Of a stretch of DNA of 64,000 bases, positions 9,562 through 19,755 are shown in pieces. How positions within the stretch are numbered: the stretch's first letter is position 1; every line of letters starts with the position of its first letter. Source of the stretch: Zygnema cylindricum. Its lineage: Eukaryota; Streptophyta; Zygnematophyceae; Zygnematales; Zygnemataceae. The notes beneath the pieces were generated by a model. It searched no databases. It was not told the DNA's origin and saw only the letters and a program-made list of their open reading frames with translations. The position numbers and the translations under genes were made by a program. The stretch is from the NCBI GenBank assembly GCA_037447655.1, contig JBBHKE010000831.1, positions 62,001-126,000 on the forward strand. Reading direction: 5' to 3'.

Positions 9562-11482
9562 GGTTATGGGCCCACCATCTAGGGTGCCTATGTTCGATGG
9601 AACAGACTTCACCTATTGGGAGTTTACGATGGCGGGATTGCTTTTTGAGAAACACTTATGGGGAATTGTTTCGGGACAAGTGAGATGTCCGCCACCTGGC
9701 TTTGGAGGAGCTTACTATGGAGATTCATCTGAGGCTGCCCAGAATATCATTCGAAGCTCAGATGCAACGGAAGGTGAAGGGAAGAATCTTTCCGTGGATG
9801 GGGAAATAGGGGAGAAGGAAAAAGGGACACCTATGGTGAGGGGAGCTAGGCTCTCAGCTATGGTACCACATGTAGGGATTAAAACTGAAGAAAATGACAG
9901 AAAAATATGGGAATACAAAAACACTCATCTCATACTTAGATATGTGTCTAAGTCGATAGCTATCACTCTTTTAAGTCTAACCAAGTCTTCAGAGATATGG
10001 GAAGTACTAATTCAGATTTATAAGAGTGAGACTATTCAGAGGCAGCAATTAGTAAAACAGGAAATAGATGCCTATGTTTATAAAGGCGGTAGCATGATAG
10101 AGTTTTACAATGATATTGCTGCGTTATATGTTGAGCTAGCTAGTGCGGGATGTGTAGAATCTGAGGAGGGTAAGATTAATACACTACTTATGAAACTCCC
10201 AAGTGAGTACGAAAACATTATTTATCGTATGCAGGCAATGGATGGCTCCTCATGGACTTGGAGCTTTACCATGGGGATAATTCTTGTAAGGGAAAGCACT
10301 TTGGAGCTTCGTAGGGGAAAGGACAGGGTCAATGCATTTTCAGCTGGTGGTGATTGGCGGAAGCGTGATGAGAGGAACGGCGGTCACGGGCGGAAGCGTG
10401 ATGAGAGGAACGGTGGTGACGAGCGGAAGCGTGATGAGAGGAAGAAAGATAAAGGTAAACCTTACCGGAACTTTGGTGGAAAAAGAGGGAGAGGAAAAGA
10501 CACGGGAGCTTTGAAAAAAGGGGTTTGCTTCTTTTGTAGGGAACCGTGTCATTATATGGAGGAATGCCCTTGTTTGGAAAAACTTAGAAGTTGGAATGTG
10601 GATGAGGAGGACGAAGAGGAAGAGGGGAAAGAGGATGAAGATTTTTTAGAGCTTCTCCGGATTAGTAGTATGGGGAAGAAAGAAAAGCACACAGTAATTG
10701 CACGAAGGCAACAGTGTGCTTTTGGAGGTATAAGGGAAGTAAAGAGAGAGGAGGTACTTGAGGATGTCGACGAGTGTAGAGTGTATGACTTAGAAATGAG
10801 AAAGTCAGTTCTAGGATCCATAAGTGAAAACGGGAAAGATAAAATTAATCAGGATAACTTTATAGATAATAGGGAAACAGAAAACTGGTTGGAAAGGGAG
10901 ACTTCAACAGATTCCGAGGAAAGGGGAGAAGTGAAACTCGAAGAGGTTTTAAAGGATAGGGGAGAAGAGAAATATTTGATTAAAGGTTTAGGGGAAAGTA
11001 ATAGTGGAAAGAATTCCATGGGAGAGAGTGAGGGAAGTTCAGAAAATGGGGTAACTATCATGGATAAAAATATGAGTACGAAAGATGTAGATCTTATAAG
11101 GAACTTAGTGGGGACTAGTGTTTTTTGGGAATATTTGGGGGTGGATGGATTTGACATTACTACTTGGTGTGATGTCACTTGTGAAGATGTGCCTGTAAAA
11201 GGGTTAGCATCTGGGTGTATGTTGCAGATTGGAGATGGGGCTGGCTGTTTGGATCGCAAGAGGGAAATCTGTTTGTGTGTGGATAAAAGAGTGATGAAGT
11301 GGATAAAATCTCTGCTCGAATTTATGAAAAATGGGATGTTAAATAAAATGTATGATCGACAAGATGAAATTATTTTTGGTCATCTAATACACTTTCTTAA
11401 ATATAAAAATATTCGCTTGAAGCTTCATGAAGGAAAAAGGAAAAATAAAAGGAAAATATATATATGTATTTGTTGTTTTTGA
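9542..11482 (+). CDS. Gag fused to RNase H-like remnant (non-autonomous copia)
   Basis: A single uninterrupted 646-codon frame whose ATG lies in the 5' LTR. Residues 1-330 are Gag: the N-terminal GPPSRVPMFDGTDF motif, a UBN2-type capsid-like domain (ending near LPSEYENIIYRMQ), and a basic region with three 11-residue repeats (RKRDERNGG..). A CX2CX4HX4C knuckle (CFFCREPCHYMEEC) spans residues 329-342. Residues 343-530 are acidic and low-complexity, with short islands resembling the integrase tail (CRVYDLEMRKS) and the Pol linker. Residues about 505-640 align with the end of RT and RNase H of the 48352 frame (GVTIMDKNMS; DITTWCDVTCED for DITTWSDASYGD). The first catalytic Asp of RNase H is replaced by Cys and the Cys-rich tail is not family-like, so no nuclease activity is expected. 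That the frame stays open despite these changes argues for selection on the Gag part or for a young insertion. Confidence 0.85.
   Translation: MEVSEFQVMGPPSRVPMFDGTDFTYWEFTMAGLLFEKHLWGIVSGQVRCPPPGFGGAYYGDSSEAAQNIIRSSDATEGEGKNLSVDGEIGEKEKGTPMVRGARLSAMVPHVGIKTEENDRKIWEYKNTHLILRYVSKSIAITLLSLTKSSEIWEVLIQIYKSETIQRQQLVKQEIDAYVYKGGSMIEFYNDIAALYVELASAGCVESEEGKINTLLMKLPSEYENIIYRMQAMDGSSWTWSFTMGIILVRESTLELRRGKDRVNAFSAGGDWRKRDERNGGHGRKRDERNGGDERKRDERKKDKGKPYRNFGGKRGRGKDTGALKKGVCFFCREPCHYMEECPCLEKLRSWNVDEEDEEEEGKEDEDFLELLRISSMGKKEKHTVIARRQQCAFGGIREVKREEVLEDVDECRVYDLEMRKSVLGSISENGKDKINQDNFIDNRETENWLERETSTDSEERGEVKLEEVLKDRGEEKYLIKGLGESNSGKNSMGESEGSSENGVTIMDKNMSTKDVDLIRNLVGTSVFWEYLGVDGFDITTWCDVTCEDVPVKGLASGCMLQIGDGAGCLDRKREICLCVDKRVMKWIKSLLEFMKNGMLNKMYDRQDEIIFGHLIHFLKYKNIRLKLHEGKRKNKRKIYICICCF
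9562..9576 (+). other. primer-binding site, half-tRNA type, family A
   Basis: GGTTATGGGCCCACC directly follows the LTR end. It is the exact complement of GGUGGGCCCAUAACC, the anticodon arm of plant initiator tRNA-Met as I recall it, and not of the tRNA 3' end (which would give TGGTATCAGAGC). Priming from an internal cut of tRNA-iMet is known for Drosophila copia, Ty5 and other Hemivirus-type elements. The site is also read as gag codons (V-M-G-P-P). Confidence 0.8.
10355..10445 (+). repeat. 33-bp in-frame tandem repeat within gag
   Basis: Three copies beginning CGGAAGCGTGATGAGAGGAA at 10358, 10391 and 10424, a period of 33 bp. They encode an 11-residue charged unit (RKRDERNGG plus two variable residues) just before the zinc knuckle, a position usually basic and RNA-binding in Gag. 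Confidence 0.85.
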
Positions 11483-11520
11483 TGGGAGTTGAAAGTAAGT
11501 AGACTAGAAAATAAAGGGAG

Positions 11521-12683
11521 TGTTGAAATTTAAGTATTTTCTAGGTCCAGAGTTTGTAAATATAAAAGGGCTCTTCACTCAAGTCCCCACACTTGTCGCA
11601 GTCACTGAAGACTTGAGGAGGAGTTGGATCCATGGATGCCTAGGCTGTCCAAAGAGGACATGAAGGCCAATCTTTGATAGAGTTATCTAAAAGGATTGAC
11701 GGACCCAGGATTCGATCCTGATACCTTTCTTCCGCCTAATCAGCCGTTAGCTTTAACAATTATGACTAGAGCCAGTGCTAGAGTACATTAGGTTTGACAG
11801 ATATTTATATTTTTACACGTAGACTAGTTCGTATAACGGAAAATAGATACGCAATACATAGATACAGTTTTGTATAGTACGGAGTACGATTTAATGTATT
11901 TTATGAAACGGATACCACGCATTTGTTTCGAACGCGAAACAAATATCGCGCGCGTATTTTCAACGACTAAAATTGTATCCAGTTTGATCGGACGGCCACG
12001 ATAGGTGCCGCGATCACGGAACATGTACTTTTGGCGTTTTTCAGCCATCGCCACGTAATGTGACACGTGGCGCGACAATTTTGGATTGCGGTGACTCCGG
12101 AGATTGCGGAAACAAATCCGGCTATGACACGTGTCGACAATTTGGCCATGTTGTACAATGGCCGTACAGAAAGTACACCGTCACCTGTACTTATCTGTAC
12201 GACATAGTAATTTGATTGGTGTTGTATTTCAGTAGATAAAGTTTTAGAGGGGGAATAGGACTTAGAAAATTTTGGGTAGATAGTTGTCTCTCCCAGAGAG
12301 CACCTTGTATAAATGGCAAACTTTGATCAGCCATAACTATCAATTTACTAGACCATTTTCAGTGATTCTTTTTGCTGTGGACTCAGGGGAGTTCAGGCTA
12401 CACAGGGGTGTAGTCGGTCAGAGTTTTTGTCTGCCAGGGTGGCTGCATTTCCAAGGGAAAGTCAAAGTGGGTGAATGTGTCCAAATCTCATATTCTAACT
12501 TTGCATTCTGTGGTGGAACTGAGCACACAGAAAGTGTTATTTCACAGGGGTGAATCTATATTGGGGTTCTGACTGTCAAGGGGTCAGTCACTTGGGTTTA
12601 TATTAACTTGGAGTCGGCACTATCTAGATTAGCTTCTTTTGGATCTGCATACTCTGAGGGCCAATGGAGGTCACAGAGTTTCA
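11521..12683 (+). repeat. 3' LTR of family A element
   Basis: Starts directly after the polypurine tract with TGTTGAAATTTAAG and ends TTTCA before the ATCTT target duplicate. Highly similar to the 5' LTR with scattered substitutions and a short deletion after position about 50. It carries the same hairpin (about 11578-11630), antisense tRNA-like tract (about 11695-11775) and TATA box (about 12303). Confidence 0.88.
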
Positions 12684-12699
12684 ATCTTTGTCAACCGTA

Positions 12700-13075
12700 C
12701 TGAAATATATAGGAACGTACGGCAATGTACCTTATAAACCCTAAAATCACCCTTTATAATAACCATAAGTAATACGGGTATGTACAAACATTGCACGAAA
12801 ATATACGAAAAATGTAGCGCAGCTATACTGAAATATACGAAAATATACGGCAATGTATCCTCCAAATCCTAAAATTAATATCCCTAACAAGTACGGAAAA
12901 TACGGCCATTGTACGTATATGTATGAAAAGTGTGCGGCAGTTATACTGAATATACAGAATTTAAGGAAATGTACTCTAAAACCCTAAAAATCATTTATAT
13001 AACCCATAAAAAGTACGGACAAATACGGACACTGTATATAACTGTACGAAAAATATACAGGTGCAATGGAAGGTA
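12700..13075. repeat. about 125-bp diverged tandem repeat, three copies
   Basis: Three consecutive units each contain ACCCTAAAAATCA-like sequence, a GTACGG stretch, a TGTACGAAAAATAT stretch and a TATACTGAAATATACG end (units near 12720-12850, 12850-12965, 12965-13075). Divergence is considerable. It lies between the family A and family C elements and has no coding potential. Confidence 0.6.
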
Positions 13076-13108
13076 CTTTATTATACAAAGTCAATAATAT
13101 AATACAGT

Positions 13109-14086
13109 TGTTGAACTTGGAAATCTTTAGTTCACCAGATAAGGCTGTGAGGGGAGATTTAGGACTTAGAATATTTTCATCTAAGTCTGATTTACTATTG
13201 ACCTCTAATAGTGTGACAGTAGCAGGTAGACGGTAGAGTGTACTGTACGACTGCAGGGACACGTGTTGACATTTGAAGGCAGTGTAGGTATTTTGGAGTG
13301 ACACCAACACCCACAACCACATGTCATTAATCATATGGGCGGTTTCAGTGAATCGGACAGACGAAGACTAAGCCGAACATCCGGGAGAGGAGCGTAAGAG
13401 GGTCGTTGATGCAAACCGAGTCGACGGACACGATTCAAGTGGGGACCACAGTGACCGAGTGCGCTGTACGAACTCAGGATGTTTTGTACCATTTGACCTA
13501 CAGACATTTGGACTGTTGTGAATAGTGCTGACTAAGCACAGACAACATTTACTGTACGAACGATATCTGTAAATATTTGGGAAACAAATATTTGTTGTGT
13601 AGCGCATTAGACAATAGTGTTACATTAGTAGATTTGCTGCAGGTAGCAAATAGGGTTTAGGAAAGTACTTACGGTACAGTAAAATACAGTTCACATAGTT
13701 TGTTTGAACATAGAACAGCACCAATTATAGGGAACATATTTAGAATGGATCAGTAGATACTCACTGTGAGTATATAGTTTAGGACTTTGTCAAAATTATG
13801 CATCCACTCTTGGGAATATAGTTTTTCTAAAGGCAGTTTATAAGAAACTTGCAAAGACTATTTCTTATGGTTGACTAGGTCAATTGATCTGAAACTTTGT
13901 GAGTTGTTAGTTTATTGTATGGTGTAACAATGTGCTGAATTTAGTAGTAAGTGGCCAATTCAGTTACATTCTGTGTCAGCTGAAAGTTGGCTGTTGGAGA
14001 AGGTACTTGATAGCTTCTGTTAGTTTTATGTCTACTTCCACTACAACAGCTGGTCCTCCACCTGCAACGGTGGTTGTAACACAACA
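13109..14086 (+). repeat. 5' LTR of family C element
   Basis: TGTTGAACTTGG...ACAACA, 978 bp. By eye about 13 of the differences from the 3' LTR fall in the first 180 bp and only about 8 in the remaining 790 bp. A Gag ATG (14028) lies inside it. The following 15 bases (14087-14101, GCTTTTGGGCCTTCC) match the family A primer site at 11 of 15 positions and may be a degenerate version of it. Confidence 0.85.
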
Positions 14087-14470
14087 GCTTTTGGGCCTTC
14101 CGTCAAAAGTTCCCATCTTCAATGGCCAAAAGTATGCATACTGGGCAGCAATGGTTGAATCTTCATTTGAAACTTTTGACTTACAGGGGGTCTTGGATGG
14201 CTCCCTTGATTAGACAGATCCGAGTTGGGCGAAAAAGAATTCAATGGCAAGGAACAATCTCATTCTTTGCATTTCAGAAAATCTGGTCATGTCTCGGCTG
14301 AAAATAAAAAAGGCGAGCGAGATCTGGACTTCACTAAAATCTTATTTTGAGAAAGCAAATGTTTAGGAAGAGCTCCTGGTGGCTGGAAAGATCTAGGGAT
14401 ACAGATACTTAGGGGATCTATGGTTGAGTATTGTGATAATTTTTGTGCACTTATTGATGCACACTCTTTA
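14028..14470 (+). pseudogene. copia Gag remnant (family C)
   Basis: Starts MSTSTTTAGPPPATVV inside the LTR and reads through the primer site into LLGLPSKVPIFNGQKYAYW, the Gag N-terminal signature. It meets a stop at 14211 and continues in fragments with further stops. Most of the capsid-like domain and the zinc knuckle cannot be found before the protease region at 14690, so a deletion of several hundred bases is likely. Confidence 0.65.
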
Positions 14471-14474
14471 GCTA

Positions 14475-15302
14475 GTGGATCCTTTCTTGAGTTTCAGCAA
14501 GGGTTTATACAGACCGGGTTGGCAGCAAAGCCCTTATCACCGAGGTTTTTCAAGAAATCCAACCCGTGGAAATGCTCTTTTTTCAACTTCTGCAACTAAT
14601 GCAAATGAATCTCTGAGCTTCAATGAGGAAGAGGAGGCGGAGCTATTTGCTATGGCAGCAGCCATGGAGGGTTTGAAGGATGCGGGATGGATCATGGACA
14701 CGGGAGCATCTGCCCACATGTGCTGGAATAAAGCTGTTTTTACAAATCTGCAACAAATGTCTCCAAAGAATATATACTATGCTTGTGGAATGAGTGTTGA
14801 GACATCAGCTCAGGGTGGTATATCTTTGATGGTAGATATAGGGGGTAAGTCGGTAGAGAGAACTCTTCACAATGTTTTATATGTTCCATACTTTAAAAAG
14901 AATCTTTTTTCTACATCTCTAGTAGAGAGCAAAGGCTTTGAGGTCACTCTGAAAGGAGGTAGACAAGTTGTTAGCAAGAAAGGGAAAGGAGCTGTCACAG
15001 GAACTAGAGATGCTAGCAAAATGTACTGGATGGACATGGGTGAATATAAAGAAAATGATGTTCTCTACTCCAATGTTCAATCTGATAATGAGTTGTGGCA
15101 TAAAAGATTAGGACATATGAATTATGATAGCCTTAAGAAAATGGTGGTTTTGAGAAAAGTTGAAGGAGTTTCTCTTACTTCTCATCCTATAAAATCATGT
15201 GATGGTTGTTCACTTGGCAAGATCCACAGATTGCCATTTCCACAGGAAACAAATCACAGATTTAATAAGGTTCTGCAGCTAATACATTCGGATGTTCTCT
15301 GA
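14475..15302 (+). pseudogene. copia protease and integrase N-terminus (family C)
   Basis: A 275-codon frame. The protease active site is intact (GWIMDTGASAHMC, about residues 72-84), followed by protease sequence up to LYVPYFKKNLFSTS. The integrase zinc finger is complete (LWHKRLGHMNYD ... CDGCSLGKIH). The first catalytic Asp is present in HSDVL, immediately followed by a TGA at 15300 where relatives read WGP, so the frame is cut within the integrase core. Confidence 0.8.
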
Positions 15303-15311
15303 CCTTCACAA

Positions 15312-15905
15312 GTGGCGTCTGCTGGAGGCGTCCACTATATGGTTACTTTCACAGATGAGTACTCGAGATACACAAAATTTTACTTCATCCATCATAAAAG
15401 TGAAGTGTTTACACACTTCAAGCACTACAAAGCGTGGGCGGAGAAGCTTCATGGGGTTCCGATCCTAGCACTAAGATCGGACAACGGCGGAGAATATACA
15501 TCAAAAGAATTTGAACAGTTTCTCCTTCAGAAAGGTATCAGTCACAATGTCACAGTTCCTTATACACAGGAACAGAATGGTGTTTCGGAAAGATTAAATA
15601 GGACAGTGACAGAAAGTGCAAGGTCCATGCTTGCAGATAAAGGGCTAGATTTGAAATTCTGGGCTGAGGCACTTAACTGTGCTGTTTACATTAAAAACAT
15701 AATTGCTTTAAGATATGTTAGCACTACACCGTATGAGCTTTGGAAAGGAGAGAAACCTGATGTTAGTCACTTTAAAATCTTTGGAAGCAAATGTTTTATT
15801 CTAGATACATCGAAGGAGAGATGGAAGATGGATGCTAAGGGTTTACCGCGAATCTTTATGGGGTATGATGATAATGCAAAAGGGTACAGGATCTTTGTAT
15901 TTTAA
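15312..15905 (+). pseudogene. copia integrase core and C-terminus (family C)
   Basis: Continues integrase after the stop at 15300. It contains the second catalytic Asp (RSDNGGEYTSKEF) and the Glu (EQNGVSERLNRT), then the GKGDP-equivalent C-terminal region (PYELWKGEKPDVSHFKIFG). It ends at a TAA at 15903 in the variable linker to RT. Together with the upstream frame all integrase catalytic residues are present, and only the one stop codon separates the two parts. Confidence 0.82.
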
Positions 15906-16339
15906 AAACAAAAAATAATTGTCTCTAGGAATGTTCACATCAAGGATGAATATTATTCGGTTAACGTGTTTAAAGAACCAGAGCAACAGGCAAAAGAGAA
16001 ACATGAATATATCATCTTCTACCATACACAAAGAGTGTATTTTCCACCGGCAAGTGGAACCCATCTTCCCTCGGTTTCACCAGTGCCTTCACGAGGTGTT
16101 TCACTACAATATCTAGATCAGGTAGAACCGACTGTTATATCAGATCCGGCACATATCTCAGAGCAAACGAGGCAACCAAATAGAAAGCTCTAGATGATTC
16201 CAGCCTCAGAATTTCCGGGGGGAAGGAGATCTAGCAGTCGTCTGCAAGCAAGTTCTCACTTTGCTTTTTCTACATCTATAGAGGAGCCTCTGACTATTCA
16301 AGAGGCTTTTTCATAACCTGAGAGGAATCACTGGATTGG

Positions 16340-17087
16340 GGCGGCGAATGATGAAATGAAATCTATTATGGAGGCACAAACATGGGAGCTGGTGGATCTT
16401 CCTCCGGGCATAAAAGCCATCGGCAGCAAATGGGTGTTCAAGGTGAAGCTGAACCCGGACAACACCATTGAAAGGTATAAGGCCAGACTTGTGGCCAAAG
16501 GTTACAATTAGAAATAAGGTATTGACTTTGAAGAAACCTTCTCTCCAGTTGTCAGATTTTCTACTATCATAATTTTGCTAAGTCTAGCTGCTATAGATGA
16601 TATGGAAATTCATCAAATGGATGTTAAAACTGCCTTTTTGCATCAAGAATTAGAAGAAACTATTTATATGAAGCAGCCTGACATGTATATAGAAAAAGGA
16701 AAGGAAGAGCAAGTATGTAAATTAATGATATCCTTGTATGGGTTGAAACAAGCCCATAGGCAATGGAATCTGAAGTTGGATGAATTTTTGACTAGGCTGG
16801 GCTTCAAGAGGATTAGCTCAGATCACTCTGTGTATGTTTTACAAAGGGAGGATGGGATAGTATACATTGCCGTATACGTGGATGACCTTTTATTATTAAG
16901 TAAATCAAGGAATGAAATAAATCGTTTTAAAGCAGCTTTAAGGTCTAGGTTTGAAATGAAAGACCTCGGTGAGGCAAAGTATATCTTAGGTATACAGGTA
17001 GAGAGGGATAGAAAGAAAAAGCTGATTATGTTAACTCAGAAAGAAACAATAGGTTATATGCTGGAAAAATTTGAAATGAAGATGTAA
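16340..17087 (+). pseudogene. copia reverse transcriptase (family C)
   Basis: RT begins near WIGAANDEMKSIMEAQTWELVD with stops at 16509 and 16515, then is open from 16575 to 17087. The open part holds the fingers/palm (MDVKTAFLHQELEETIYM), the catalytic YVDDLLLLSK and the connection (MKDLGEAKYILGIQVERDRK). It ends at a TAA at 17085, slightly before the position where relatives continue into the RNase H linker. Confidence 0.82.
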
Positions 17088-17104
17088 AAGGGTTTGTAAT
17101 CCCC

Positions 17105-17861
17105 ATGAAATTCAGACAGAAATTGGAAGGGAATGACTCAGATTCAAGCATAATGGTTAGTAAGAGTCTAGAGTCAGGGGAGGAAGAGTTCATGGCCACT
17201 AAGTCATATAGACAGTTAGTTGGAAGTCTGATCTATTTTAGGAACTGCACAAGACCTGATATTGCAGCAGCTTTGGGAGTCCTGAGTAGAAGTCTGCAAA
17301 ATCCTAAAAGGGCAGACTGGGAAGCAGCAAAAAGGGTTCTGAGATATCTTGCAGGAACTCGAAATCTTAAGCTTGTACTCGGAGGAGGAGAGGTGAAAAT
17401 ACAGACGTGGAGGGATGCTAGCTATGGAGACATGCCAAGCCGAAAATCTACTACCGGCTTTGTTCTGAAAATTGGAGATGGAACTTGTTGCAGGAGCAGC
17501 AAATTACAAAAAGTTACAGCTCAATCTATAGCGATGTCAGAATATATGGCAGCAGCATCCGCCCTCAAAGAGCTTCTATGGGTCAAGTCTATTTTACAAA
17601 AAACTTGGCTATATGTAGATAAGACCTCAAGCTATCAGGTGTGACAACCAGACAGCCATTGCAATTGCCTCTAACCCTAGCCATCACTTTAAGAGCAAAC
17701 ACATGGATGTTAGGCTTCATTTTATCAGAGAAAATGTGCTTGCAAAAGTCATTAAATTGTGTTATTTACCAGATGAAAAGATAGTGGCAGACATGTTAAC
17801 CAAAGCCCTTCCTGCTCCTAAGTTACAGTTTTGCAGAGAGGCTATTGGGTTGAGTGAGTAA
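17105..17861 (+). pseudogene. copia RNase H (family C)
   Basis: Open to 17644 and covers the connection and RNase H start (RQLVGSLIYFRNCTRPDIAAALG; TWRDASYGDMPSRKSTTG with the first catalytic Asp; AMSEYMAAASALKELLWV). A frameshift near 17640 moves the rest (CDNQTAIAIASNPSHHFKSK ... VADMLTKALPAPKL) to another frame, ending at 17861. The acidic positions of the RNase H motif are all visible across both parts. Confidence 0.8.
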
Positions 17862-17884
17862 GTGAGTCTAAAGATTTAGGGGAG

Positions 17885-18862
17885 TGTTGAACTTAAAAAT
17901 CTTTAGTTCACCAGATAAGGATGTGAGGGGAGATTTAAGACTTATAATATTTTCATCTAAGTCAGATTTACTACTGACCTCTAATACTGTGACAGTAGCA
18001 GGTTGACGGAAGAGTGTACTGTACGACTGCAGGGACACGTGTTGACATTTGAAGACAGTGCAAGTATTTTGGAGTGACACCAACACCCACAACCACATGT
18101 CATTAATCATATGGGCGGTTTCAGTGAATCGGACAGACGAAGACTAAGCCGAACATCCGGGAGAGGAGCGTAAGAGGGTCGTTGATGCAAACCGAGTCGA
18201 CGGACACGATTCAAGTGGGGACCACAGTGACCGAGTGCGCTGTACGAACTCAGGATGTTTTGTACCATTTGACCTACAGACATTTGGACTGTTGTGAATA
18301 GTGCTGACTAAGCACAGACAACATTTACTGTACGAACGATATCTGTAAATATTTGGGAAACAAATATTTGTTGTGTAGCGCATTAGACAATAGTGTTACA
18401 TTAGTAGATTTGCTGCAGGTAGCAAATAGGGTTTAGGAAAGTACTTACGGTACAGTAAAATACAGTTCACATAGTTTGTTTGAACATAGAACAGCACCAA
18501 GTATAGGGAACATATTTAGAATGGATCAGTAGATACTCACTGTGAGTATATAGTTTAGGACTTTGTCAAAATTATGCATCCACTCTTGGGAATATAGTTT
18601 TTCTAAAGGCAGTTTATAAGAAACTTGCAAAGACTATTTCTTATGGTTGACTAGGTCAATTGATCTGAAACTTTGTGAGTTGTTAGTTTATTGTATGGTG
18701 TAACACTCTGCTGAATTTAGTAGTAAGTGGCCAATTTAGTTACATTCTGTGTCAGCTGAAAGTTGGCTGTTGGAGAAGGTACTTAATAGCTTCTGTTGGT
18801 TTTATGTCTACTTCCACTACAACAGCTGGTCCTCCACCTGCAACGGTGGTTGAAGAACAACA
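17885..18862 (+). repeat. 3' LTR of family C element
   Basis: Directly follows the polypurine tract, same length (978 bp) as the 5' LTR. From about position 180 onward it is almost identical to the 5' copy, while the first 180 bp carry clustered differences. Confidence 0.85.
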
Positions 18863-19032
18863 TGAGTATGGTATAAAGTACTATTGCATGCATACTATAT
18901 ATTTTTTAAGTTATCCCCGATATGGAATTTGTTGGTCTCAAACCGATATATAAGAACCTTTGACTGTTTGATAACCTATAACTATCGGTATCAGTGTTAT
19001 CGCGATAAGTTTTTTAGCGATACACAACACTA
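18863..19032. repeat. hAT-like MITE, right end
   Basis: Ends GCGATACACAACACTA at 19032, the right terminus of the hAT-like MITE family, and contains its ATCGGTATCAGTGTTATCGC stretch. The left terminus is not recognisable and the sequence abuts the family C LTR, so it is partial. Confidence 0.5.
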
Positions 19033-19755
19033 AATTTTGGGTGTAAAATTTTGTAAAAGAAAGGGAAATATTATGTGAAAAATTGGACAAATTTTTTTTT
19101 GGGGTATAACAACAAGGGAAAAGTATATATTGTCATTTGATCAAGTTTGCAAATACATTTCTAAGTCGAATTAATTCATTTATGAGGCTAAGGAAAATTA
19201 TTTTCTCTTATCAAACTGGATGAGTGAAGGGAATCGAATGATTCGGAGATCCGCTATCTTCTATTGATGGAAGAGAAATGAGAGGGTCGCATATTAAGTG
19301 GAAGTCAACATGAGAGAAAGTATGCAAATAAGGTTAGAAAATCATAAATTTGAAGAGGTAGAGTTGATGATTGAGAGGAGCGATTGATGTTAATAAGGCG
19401 TTCACGACAAAAACTGACACGTTACAAGATATGATGAAATTTGAAAAAAATACTTTAATTAAGGGGTTTCAGAGAAAGAGGTAGTTGACTATTTGGAAAG
19501 ATATGCTTTTGCCGTGAAGTTTAACTATTTAAGAATGTTTGTTGTGTTATCGATGGTTCGATAGAAGCACCTCCTATAGATGGGTGTGGAAACATTTTTT
19601 TTTAATGGACTTTGAAGGAGGAAGTTTGTATGAAAGACCTTAAAGGGGTGTCACCGAATCCAAATAAAAATGGAGACTAAGTAAATCTTTTTTTGGTTTA
19701 AAAAAAGCTTGAACAAGTTAGTATTTAGGATGGCAGAAGGTGTTGAAATATTTAG
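19033..19755. other. unassigned degenerate sequence
   Basis: No intact frame. A stretch around 19460-19680 can be read as broken protein-like sequence in plus frames, but it matches nothing I recognise. It could be an old, unclassified element remnant. Confidence 0.3.

Larger units (their letters stand above)
8350..12683 (+). mobile_element. complete non-autonomous copia element, Gag-only type (family A)
   Basis: Has every boundary of an LTR retrotransposon: 5-bp target duplication ATCTT (8345-8349 and 12684-12688), LTRs of 1212 and 1163 bp starting TGTT and ending TTTCA, a primer-binding site at 9562, and a polypurine tract ATAAAGGGAG at 11511-11520. Internal DNA is only about 1.96 kb and holds one ORF (9542-11482). 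Protease, integrase and the RT core are absent; the ORF jumps from just before the protease position to remnants of later Pol. This is the layout of plant TR-GAG-like elements, which depend on proteins from a related autonomous copy. Confidence 0.9.
13109..18862 (+). mobile_element. complete but decayed copia element (family C)
   Basis: Two 978-bp LTRs (13109-14086, 17885-18862) with TGTTG...CAACA ends, internal Gag-PR-INT-RT-RNase H order, and a polypurine tract TTTAGGGGAG at 17875-17884. Coding sequence is broken by several stops and frameshifts and much of Gag is missing. Flanking five-base words (ACAGT and TGAGT) do not match, so the target duplication is lost or one end was exchanged. 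It is the most divergent of the copia families here in LTR sequence and lacks an obvious tRNA-like tract. Confidence 0.88.

Noticed and set aside
13368-13607. 79-codon minus-strand frame, identical in both family C LTRs (18144-18383)
   Set aside because: Its conservation is explained by the near identity of the two LTRs. No domain recognised, and antisense to the element.
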